DNA from: Anaerolineales bacterium UBA3940 | GTDB taxonomy: Bacteria; Chloroflexota; Anaerolineae; Aggregatilineales; UBA3940 | Reading direction: 5' to 3' | Assembly: GCA_002385675.1 (NCBI GenBank) | Contig: DGDY01000183.1 | Coordinates: forward strand, 12,559 to 17,973 | Length of the DNA stretch: 5,415 nt | Shown: positions 1-5,415 of the stretch, one piece after another | Position numbering within the stretch: position 1 is the stretch's first letter | How the letters are laid out: the number at the start of each line of letters is the position of its first letter | Translations under genes and position numbers: made by a program | The notes under the pieces: generated by a model | What the model was told of the DNA's origin: nothing | Databases searched by the model: none | What the model saw: only the letters and a program-made list of their open reading frames with translations

Positions 1-87
1 GCATCATTAGACCCGCCCCTACCATACAATGGTTACGATCGAGGGTGTTTGTTCGTGATTGGCGCCGGAACCCTCGCCCCAGGCTGC
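1..87. other. Non-coding flank downstream of the ABC exporter gene
   Basis: No supportable gene lies here. On the minus strand the region follows the exporter's TAG stop (90-88). It contains a 7-bp inverted repeat CGAGGGT (40-46) / ACCCTCG (70-76) with a 23-nt loop and no T-tail, a short ACCAT-ACA-ATGGT palindrome (21-33), and a GC-rich block at 9-23. None is a convincing terminator. Confidence 0.5.
9..23. repeat. Possible arm of a GC-rich intergenic repeat cut by the window edge
   Basis: AGACCCGCCCCTACC (GGTAGGGGCGGGTCT on the other strand) resembles one half of the palindromic GTAGGGGCGGG-type repeats that I recall from intergenic regions of some GC-rich bacteria, including Chloroflexota. 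The expected mirror arm would fall to the left of position 1, so the element cannot be confirmed here. Confidence 0.25.
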
Positions 88-2022
88 CTAATCCGCCGCC
101 TCGGCCTCGTGGGCGAACTGGGTGTGGTAAAGCTGGGCGTACAGCCCGCGCTGCGCGAGCAGATCGTCATGCGTGCCGCGCTCGACGATGCGGCCCCGGT
201 CCATCACGAGGATCTGGTCGGCGGCGAGGATCGTGCTCAACCGGTGGGCGATCACCACACTGGTGCGCCCCGCCAGCACCTTCTGCAGCGCCTCCTGAAT
301 GAGCGCCTCGGACTGGCTGTCCAGATGGCTGGTGGCCTCATCGAGCACGAGGATGCGCGGGTTCTTCAGGATCACACGGGCGATGGCCAGACGCTGCTTC
401 TCGCCGCCGCTCAGGCGATAGCCGCGCTCCCCGACAATGGTGTGGTAGCCGTTCGGCAGCCCCATGATGAAGTCATGGATGTTCGCTGCCCGGCAGGCCT
501 CCTCGACCTCCTCCTGCGTGGCGTCGAGCTTGGCATACAGCAGGTTCGTCAGGATCGTGTCGTGGAACAGGTACGTCTCCTGCGTGACCATGCCGATGTT
601 CGCCGCCAGCGACTCGAGCGTCACGTCGCGCAGGTCATGCCCGTCGATCAGGATGCGGCCCTCGGTCGGGTCGTACAGGCGCGGGATGAGGTACGTGAGC
701 GTCGTCTTACCCGCGCCGCTCGGCCCGACGAGCGCCACAAGCTGCCCCGGCTCAATGGTGAACGATATGTTTTCCAGCGCGTGCTCGCGCGCCTGGCTGC
801 GTGGCACGGGGATCGGGTGTGCCGGCCCGCCGCCGTTGGCGTCTACATCGTCGGACAGCACTGCCGTCACGCTGTCCATGCTGTGCCGCTGCACGTCGCT
901 GAGCAGCGCCGCTTCATCGACCTCGTACTTGAAGGTCACGTTGTCAAAGGTCAGCCGCCCCTCGACCGTCCCCAGAGAGATCGCGCCGGGGCGCTCGGCA
1001 ATGTCGAGCGGCAGGTCCACGACCTCGAAGACGCGCTCGAAACTCACCATCGACGTGGCGAAATCCACCGGAGCGTTGGTCAGCGACGACAGCGACGCGT
1101 AAAGCTGCGACAGGTACGCAGTCAGGGCGACGATGGTACCGATCTGGATCGCGCCGCGCAGCACCAGATGCCCGCCGAGCCAGTACACCAGCGCCGTCCC
1201 GATCGCCCCGATCAAACCGATCAGCATGAAGAACTGCGCGCCGAGCACCGCCTGCGTCACGCCACTGTCACGCACACGGGCGGCCCGCGACCGGAACCGC
1301 TCGATCTCGGTGTTCGTCCGCCCGAACAGCTTGACGAGCAGCGCGCCGCTGACGTTGAGCGTCTCGTTCATCATCGCGTTCATCCGGGCGTTGTCGTCCA
1401 TGCGCTCGCGCTGGATGTCGCGCAATGTGTTGCCGAGCCGTCGCGCCGCGAGGATGAAGAGCGGCAGCAGGGCGAGTGCAAGCAGCGTCAGCCGCCACTC
1501 AAGCGCCAGCATCACCGCGAGGACCGATACCGCCTGCACGACCTGCGTGATGATGTCCACAATCGTGCTGCTGATGGCACGTTGCGCGCCGACGACGTCG
1601 TTGTTGAGACGGCTCATCAACTCGCCGGTCTTGGTATGCGTGAAGAAGCGCAGCGACATGCGCTGCAGGTGCGTGTACAGGTCAACGCGCAGATCGTAGA
1701 TCACGCCCTCGCCGACGGCGGCGCTCAACCGGCGCTGCAGCACGCGGATCCCCCCGCTCACCAGCGGGATCAGCACGAGGCCAATCGCCAGCAGGTTGAG
1801 GCGCTGCACGTCGCGATTGGGCAGCGTGTTGTCGATGAGGTCTCGCAGGATGAGCGGCGTGAGCAGCCCCAGCCCGGTCGTGAGCAGGATGGCCAGCAGC
1901 ATCAGCGCGATGTTGAGGCGGTACGGCCTGCCATACCTCAGGACGCGCTTGATCAGCGGCCACGTGACCTGCGGTGATTCGTCTCCGGCACGGAAAAACG
2001 CGTGCCATCCAGCTCTATACAT
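88..2022 (-). CDS. ABC exporter half-transporter (fused membrane and ATPase domains, MsbA/BmrA-like)
   Basis: This 644-residue inner-membrane protein probably works as a homodimer, exporting a lipid, drug or peptide using ATP. Six hydrophobic segments lie near residues 37-58, 75-95, 154-172, 176-194, 258-281 and 287-308. The ATPase domain follows from about 355: A-loop Tyr366, Walker A GPSGAGKTT 433-441, Q-loop Gln481, signature LSGGEKQR 537-544, Walker B ILVLDE 557-562 with catalytic Glu562, D-loop SHLD 565-568 and switch His593. All catalytic residues are present, so both sites of a homodimer should be active. About 40 extra residues (roughly 367-415, rich in Asp, Ser and Val) separate the A-loop from Walker A. 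The ATG at 2022 is chosen because the next Met is residue 41, inside TM1, and the N-terminus up to the PQVTWPLIKRVLRYGRPYR stretch looks like that of related exporters. Its Shine-Dalgarno is weak. It stands alone behind a terminator and its own candidate promoter. No partner half-transporter is visible, though only 87 bases remain downstream. The family is clear; the substrate cannot be inferred. Confidence 0.95.
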   Translation of the reverse strand: MYRAGWHAFFRAGDESPQVTWPLIKRVLRYGRPYRLNIALMLLAILLTTGLGLLTPLILRDLIDNTLPNRDVQRLNLLAIGLVLIPLVSGGIRVLQRRLSAAVGEGVIYDLRVDLYTHLQRMSLRFFTHTKTGELMSRLNNDVVGAQRAISSTIVDIITQVVQAVSVLAVMLALEWRLTLLALALLPLFILAARRLGNTLRDIQRERMDDNARMNAMMNETLNVSGALLVKLFGRTNTEIERFRSRAARVRDSGVTQAVLGAQFFMLIGLIGAIGTALVYWLGGHLVLRGAIQIGTIVALTAYLSQLYASLSSLTNAPVDFATSMVSFERVFEVVDLPLDIAERPGAISLGTVEGRLTFDNVTFKYEVDEAALLSDVQRHSMDSVTAVLSDDVDANGGGPAHPIPVPRSQAREHALENISFTIEPGQLVALVGPSGAGKTTLTYLIPRLYDPTEGRILIDGHDLRDVTLESLAANIGMVTQETYLFHDTILTNLLYAKLDATQEEVEEACRAANIHDFIMGLPNGYHTIVGERGYRLSGGEKQRLAIARVILKNPRILVLDEATSHLDSQSEALIQEALQKVLAGRTSVVIAHRLSTILAADQILVMDRGRIVERGTHDDLLAQRGLYAQLYHTQFAHEAEAAD

Positions 2023-2069
2023 GGCAATCCCGGTTCAACTTGGCGAGCAATTAAAAGGTGAACAGACTG

Positions 2070-2098
2070 ATCCTAACGCTTTCGCGGCGGGGTGTAAA
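2070..2098 (-). promoter_or_regulatory. Candidate sigma70-type promoter of the ABC exporter gene
   Basis: Read on the minus strand, TTTACA (2098-2093, 5 of 6 to TTGACA) is followed by a 17-nt spacer and TAGGAT (2075-2070, 4 of 6 to TATAAT). Transcription would start near 2063, leaving a leader of about 40 nt before the ATG at 2022. Its place between the glpD terminator and the exporter gene supports it. It is a motif match only, and consensus elements in the real host may differ. Confidence 0.45.
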
Positions 2099-2154
2099 CT
2101 GAAGGGCCTTAGAGGAGCATAAGAGAGGGGAACGATCAGGCCAGACGTGTGCGG

Positions 2155-2185
2155 AAATAAAACCGCCGCGACGTTTAGTCGCGGC
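2155..2185 (-). terminator. Rho-independent terminator of the AGPS-like/glpD operon
   Basis: On the minus strand a perfect 8-bp stem, GCCGCGAC / GTCGCGGC (2185-2178 with 2172-2165), closes a 5-nt loop TAAAC. It is followed by GG and then the T-rich tail TTTTATTT (2162-2155). This is the layout of an intrinsic terminator. It sits 66 nt after the glpD stop and upstream of the exporter promoter candidate, so it should separate the two transcription units. The complementary strand has no matching T tail on the other side, so it appears to work in one direction only. Confidence 0.82.
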
Positions 2186-2211
2186 TCCCGTCGAAATCGG
2201 AAACGGCAGGG

Positions 2212-2230
2212 GCCGCCCATTGCCGGCGGC
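2212..2230 (-). other. Short GC hairpin just after glpD
   Basis: GCCGCC (2212-2217) and GGCGGC (2225-2230) are exact inverted repeats around a 7-nt loop, 22 nt past the glpD stop. No T-rich tail follows, so it is not a terminator by itself. It could protect the 3' end of the mRNA or simply reflect GC-rich sequence. Confidence 0.25.
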
Positions 2231-2251
2231 ACACCACATCACGTATTCGTG

Positions 2252-3880
2252 TCATTCGTGGACGATCCTGTCCCTCACCTGCTGGCGCGCCTCGTCGGGG
2301 AGGCTGTAGGCATAGCGCCAGCGCTGCATGTAATCCTCGACCTCGCGTGCCCAGCGCGGCTCGTCCCAGCCGAGTTCGGGCTGTACCAGCGCGCGGATGC
2401 GCGGTAGCAGGCTCACCCCGCCGTCGGGCAGCAACAGGCCCAGCCGCACCCGGCGCAGCAGCAGGTCGTCGAGGTGCACTACGGCCTCATGGCGCGCCGC
2501 CCAGCGCAGTTCCAGCCAGTGCACCGGCAGGTCGCCGATGCGCTCCCGCTCGGCGGGCGGGCAGCTCGCGGCAAACGGCAGGATGCCCTCTCCGTAGCGC
2601 GCGGCGAGGCGCAGGGCATCGACGGGGGTGAGGCCCGGCGGCGGCTCGTCCACAACGGTCAGCGGGTCGAGCGCCTCCATCTCATCGCGGATGGGCGGCA
2701 TATCGGGCAGGCGTCCGCGCAGCGCACGCAGCGCATCGAGCGCGATGCAGCGGAAGGTGGTGAGCTTGCCGCCGGTGACGGTCAGCAGGCCGTGCTCGTC
2801 CCACAGGGCGTGCTCGCGGCTCTCTTTCGATGGGGCGACATCCTCGCCCTTGCTGATGACCGGGCGCACCCCGGCGAACGTCGTGATGATGTCCTGCTCT
2901 GTCAGACCGAAGCGGGGGAAGTGCGCCTGCACAGCCCGCAGCAGGTAGTCGACCTCCTCCGGGGAGATGCGCGGCTCGCGGTCGAGGTCGTCGCGGTGGT
3001 CGAGGTCGGTCGTGCCGAGCAGCGAGATACCCTCCCAGGGGAAGACGAACACGGGCCGCCCGTCGTCGGGGTGCGGGAACGAGATCGCCTGATAGACGGG
3101 GAACCGGCTGTGGTCAAACAGCAGGTGGCTCCCGCGCAGCGGGCGGATGCGCCTCGACGCGCCGACCTGCTCGCGCAGGCGGTCGGCCCACGCGCCGGTT
3201 GCGTTGACAACCGCCCGCGCCTGTGCCTCGTAGGTGCGGCGGGTGAGGCGATCCCGCACGATCACGCCGTTAACCTGCCCGCGTGCGTCCCGCAGCAGCC
3301 CTTCGACGCGGGCATAGTTGAGCGCCAGCGCGCGCCCGGTTGCTGTGCCCTCACGGATGACGCGCAGCACCAGCCGGGCGTCGTCCGTCTGCGCATCGAA
3401 GAAGCGGAAGCCGCCGGTCAGATCGCGCAGCGCCAGCCCCGGCGCCATCATCTCGATCTCGCGCGTGTTGAGCGTCTCGTGGGCGCGCCATTTGCGGCCC
3501 ATCCAGCCGTACATGCGCAGCCCGATCTCCATCATCCAGCTCGGGTAGGTGTCGTCCTCGTACGTCGGGTAGAGGAACGGCAGCGGCTCGATCAGGCCCG
3601 CGCCCTGCGCCAGCAGCGTATCGCGTTCACAGACGGAGCGGTACGTCATGCGGAACTGGAAGTTGTTGAGGTAGCGCAGCCCGCCGTGCACCAGCTTCGA
3701 CGAGCGGCTGGATGTGCCGGAGGCAAAGTCGTTCTGCTCGACCATCAGCACGCGCAGGCCGAGCCGCGACCCCTCGCGCAGGATGCCCGCGCCGGTGATC
3801 CCCCCGCCGACGACGATTACATCCCAGGGCTTTGATAGCTGTGCCCATGCATTCTCGCGGTTGGGTGCGCCTGTCAGCAT
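2252..3880 (-). CDS. glpD: FAD-dependent glycerol-3-phosphate dehydrogenase
   Basis: This enzyme oxidises sn-glycerol-3-phosphate to dihydroxyacetone phosphate using FAD and passes electrons to membrane quinone, linking glycerol and phospholipid turnover to glycolysis and respiration. It has 542 residues, somewhat longer than E. coli GlpD (about 501). The N-terminal FAD dinucleotide fold is DVIVVGGGITGAG (20-32) with ribose-binding Glu48. The family signature TSSRSSKLVHGGLRYL spans 56-71. Further conserved blocks are DDARLVL (166-172), VNATGAWAD (225-233), the GTTD strand (289-292), GVRP with Arg339 and GGKLTT with Lys372; the last two match substrate-contacting Arg and Lys in E. coli GlpD. 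The C-terminal helical domain keeps the ELRW...HEAVVHLDDLLLRRVRLGL pattern (457-481). No cysteine cluster follows, which argues against a GlpA-type subunit with an iron-sulfur domain. The ATG at 3880 is supported by GGAAGGAG 7 nt upstream and overlaps the stop of the AGPS-like gene, suggesting translational coupling. A terminator lies 66 nt beyond the stop codon. Confidence 0.95.
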   Translation of the reverse strand: MLTGAPNRENAWAQLSKPWDVIVVGGGITGAGILREGSRLGLRVLMVEQNDFASGTSSRSSKLVHGGLRYLNNFQFRMTYRSVCERDTLLAQGAGLIEPLPFLYPTYEDDTYPSWMMEIGLRMYGWMGRKWRAHETLNTREIEMMAPGLALRDLTGGFRFFDAQTDDARLVLRVIREGTATGRALALNYARVEGLLRDARGQVNGVIVRDRLTRRTYEAQARAVVNATGAWADRLREQVGASRRIRPLRGSHLLFDHSRFPVYQAISFPHPDDGRPVFVFPWEGISLLGTTDLDHRDDLDREPRISPEEVDYLLRAVQAHFPRFGLTEQDIITTFAGVRPVISKGEDVAPSKESREHALWDEHGLLTVTGGKLTTFRCIALDALRALRGRLPDMPPIRDEMEALDPLTVVDEPPPGLTPVDALRLAARYGEGILPFAASCPPAERERIGDLPVHWLELRWAARHEAVVHLDDLLLRRVRLGLLLPDGGVSLLPRIRALVQPELGWDEPRWAREVEDYMQRWRYAYSLPDEARQQVRDRIVHE

Positions 3881-5396
3881 GGCGCGTCTCCTTCCACAGT
3901 CCGCGCATCAACCCCGGCGACCAGCTTGCCGGGGTTCAGGATGCCGGTAGGGTCACAGTGGCGGATAGCGGCCTGCAGCAGGCCGATGCCGAGCGGGCCT
4001 TTCTCCGCCGCGAGGTACGGAGCGTGATCCGTACCGACGCCGTGCTGGTGGCTGATCGTGCCACCGTGCGCGACGATGGTTTCGCTCGCCGCGCACTTCA
4101 TGCGCCGCCAGTGCTCCAGCGTGTGGTCGGGGTCGGGTTGCACGCGGAAGATCACCGTCACATAGATGCTCGCGCCGGTGGGGTAGACGTGCGACAGGTG
4201 CGCGAAGACGTACACGCGCTCGCCGAGCGCCTCCGAGGCGCGGTGCAGGCTGTTGATAACGGCCTCTGCCGTGCGCGGAATGTCCGCCCAGGGGACGATG
4301 GTTTCCAGCGTGTCGACGGCGTAGCCCGTCTCCCAGAGCGTGTTGCGCAGGTAGGGCGTGCGGAAGCGGCTCTTGAGCCATATCGTGCCCATCATCGGGC
4401 CGACGGGCAGGCCGCCGTGCCGCCGCGCGATGTAGTTGGCCTCGCGCCGGGCCTGCCGCACGCTGCGGCTGCTGCCTGTCGCCCCGATGACCAGCATGCA
4501 CTTCTCGCCGCGCTCGTGCCCCAGCAGGCCCAGCCCCCGGTGCGCGAAGTTAACGAACGTCTCGCGCCCGGCGAGAGTCAGGTTGGCCTCAGTCTCCGCG
4601 GCGTTGCTCAGGCGCAGCATTGAGAGCGGCAGGCGGGCCTGCACCATCTCGCGCACGGCCTCCACACCCGCTTCCCACGCCGGGAAGAACACGCCGTGAA
4701 ACGACTCCGCCTCCGGCAGCGGCGAGACGCGCACGATCGCCCGTGTGATAATGCCCATCCGCCCCTCGGAGCCGAGCACAGCATGGCGCAGGTCCGGCCC
4801 GGCGGCGCTGGCCGGGTAGGGCGGCATGTCGAGCGTGCCGGCAGGTGTGACCATCCGCCCGCCCGCGAACAGGTCTTCGATGCGCCCGTAGTACAGCGAC
4901 TGCTGCCCGCTGGAGCGGGTGGCGATCCAGCCGCCGAGCGTCGAGTACTCGAAGGACTGGGGGAAGTGCCCCAGCGTGTAGCCCCGCGCCCGCAGCGCCG
5001 CCTCAAGTAGCGGGCCGCGCACGCCCGCGCCGAAGGTGGCGAGGCGGCTCGTCTCGTCTAGGTACTCAAGCTCGGACAGTTGTGAGAGGTCCACCGTCAC
5101 GGCGGGCGGGGCGTCCGGCTCGGGGTTGATGTGCCCCACGACGCTCGTCCCGCCGCCGTAGGGGATCAGCACGACGCCGTGCTCGCGGGCGTAATCAAAC
5201 AGCGCGCGGATATCATCCTCGCTCTGCGGCGTGGCGACGCCTGCCGGGAAGGTGCGCACGCGCCCGGACCGCATCTCGACCCAGTCGGGCAGCGATTGGC
5301 CCCGCGCGTGGCGCAGGCGCTCCGCCGGGTCAAGCGAGATCAGCGGGTGGTGGGGGATGCGCGCCTCGGGGACCGCGCTCACGGCCTGCTCGAAGG
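3874..5396 (-). CDS. FAD-binding oxidase of the alkyldihydroxyacetonephosphate synthase (AGPS) type, N-terminus cut by window edge
   Basis: This is a VAO/PCMH-fold flavoprotein. Residues are numbered from the GTG at 5382, which gives 502 aa. The FAD domain covers about 44-220, with PYGGGTSVVG (74-83), LGHFPQSFEYSTLGG (137-151), ATRSSGQ (154-160), YGRIEDL (165-171) and GSEGRMGIITR (204-214). The C-terminal substrate domain carries PYLRN with Arg346, HLSHVYPTGASIY (395-407), GGTISHQHGVGTDH (440-453) and ILNPGKL (481-487). This order matches bacterial AGPS homologues. In eukaryotes AGPS replaces the acyl chain of acyl-DHAP with a fatty alcohol, the ether-bond step of ether-lipid synthesis. Here the tri-His cluster reads H-Q-H (445-447), so the substrate may differ; a 2-hydroxyacid dehydrogenase role is possible. 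The frame stays open upstream of the GTG to 5396 (codons for F-E-Q-A), where adapter sequence begins, and no good Shine-Dalgarno precedes the GTG. The true start is therefore probably missing, by perhaps a few tens of residues judging from longer homologues. Its stop overlaps the glpD start by 7 nt. The AGPS-like family is secure; the substrate is not. Confidence 0.9.
3888..3895 (-). promoter_or_regulatory. Shine-Dalgarno site of glpD
   Basis: On the minus strand this reads GGAAGGAG and ends 7 nt before the glpD ATG (3880-3878). It lies inside the last codons of the AGPS-like gene, whose TGA (3876-3874) falls within the ATGCTGA overlap. It fixes the glpD start and shows that glpD can recruit ribosomes itself as well as benefit from coupling to the upstream gene. 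Confidence 0.8.
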
Positions 5397-5415
5397 CTGT
5401 CTCTTATACACATCT
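5397..5415. other. Tn5 mosaic-end (Nextera-type) adapter remnant
   Basis: The last 19 bases are CTGTCTCTTATACACATCT, the engineered Tn5 mosaic end used in tagmentation libraries. It differs from the natural IS50 outside end (CTGACTCTTATACACAAGT) and inside end, so a natural Tn5 insertion is unlikely. It sits flush with the sequence end and interrupts the AGPS-like reading frame. Genuine genomic sequence should be taken to stop at 5396. Confidence 0.95.

Noticed and set aside
40..76. Intrinsic terminator for the ABC exporter (CGAGGGT / ACCCTCG)
   Set aside because: The 7-bp stem closes a 23-nt loop and is not followed by a T-rich run on the minus strand, so it does not fit an intrinsic terminator.
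49..1977. A 642-codon open frame on the plus strand opposite the ABC exporter
   Set aside because: It is an antisense shadow created by GC-rich codon usage. The protein is His/Arg/Gln-rich and low in complexity with no domain, while the opposite strand encodes an intact ABC transporter.
2245..2260. Tandem ATTCGTG repeat at the glpD stop
   Set aside because: Two 7-nt copies separated by 2 nt, partly inside the coding end, are easily expected by chance, and no function is suggested.
2474..3835. A 453-codon open frame on the plus strand opposite glpD
   Set aside because: It is a shadow of glpD: biased Arg/Ala/Gln composition, no recognisable motif, and full overlap with a clearly conserved gene.
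3832..4623. A 263-codon open frame on the plus strand opposite the AGPS-like gene
   Set aside because: It crosses the glpD/AGPS-like junction antisense to both, has shadow-like composition and shows no family motif.
5397..5415. A natural Tn5/IS50 end or transposon insertion in the AGPS-like gene
   Set aside because: The bases match the synthetic mosaic end rather than the natural outside or inside end, and the sequence stops exactly there, as expected for adapter read-through.

Overview
This is a GC-rich bacterial window whose real genes all lie on the minus strand. Transcription therefore runs from the right edge (5396) towards position 1. Read that way, it holds an FAD-binding oxidase of the alkyl-DHAP synthase (AGPS) type that is cut at its N-terminus by the right edge, then an FAD-dependent glycerol-3-phosphate dehydrogenase (glpD), then a non-coding gap with a good terminator and a plausible promoter, then a complete ABC exporter half-transporter. 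High GC, strong G/C preference at third codon positions, and my recollection of similar protein sequences make a Chloroflexota-like or actinobacterial-like organism plausible. This is an inference only; nothing in the window fixes the taxonomy.

Right part (2252-5396): the AGPS-like gene and glpD overlap by 7 nt (ATGCTGA, 3874-3880). A strong Shine-Dalgarno for glpD lies inside the end of the upstream gene, so they look like one translationally coupled operon. GlpD makes DHAP from glycerol-3-phosphate and passes electrons to quinone. AGPS-family enzymes act on acyl-DHAP in ether-lipid synthesis. A shared role in DHAP or ether-lipid metabolism is attractive, but the substrate of the bacterial AGPS-like protein cannot be settled from sequence alone.

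Middle (2023-2251): the 229-nt gap carries an intrinsic terminator for the glpD transcript (8-bp GC-rich stem plus a T-rich tail). It is followed by a sigma70-type promoter candidate (TTTACA, 17 nt, TAGGAT) about 40 nt upstream of the exporter gene. The exporter therefore looks like its own transcription unit.

Left part (1-2022): the exporter has one membrane domain and one nucleotide-binding domain with every catalytic motif intact. A roughly 40-residue acidic/Ser-rich insertion sits between the A-loop tyrosine and Walker A. Positions 1-87 hold no gene; the outermost 23 bases resemble one arm of a GC-rich intergenic repeat.

The last 19 bases (5397-5415) are exactly the Tn5 mosaic end used in Nextera-style libraries. 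They are almost certainly untrimmed adapter rather than genome. They also supply an in-frame stop that makes an internal GTG look like the start of the AGPS-like gene. I see no convincing undescribed system here; the most interesting biology is the coupled AGPS-like/GlpD pair.
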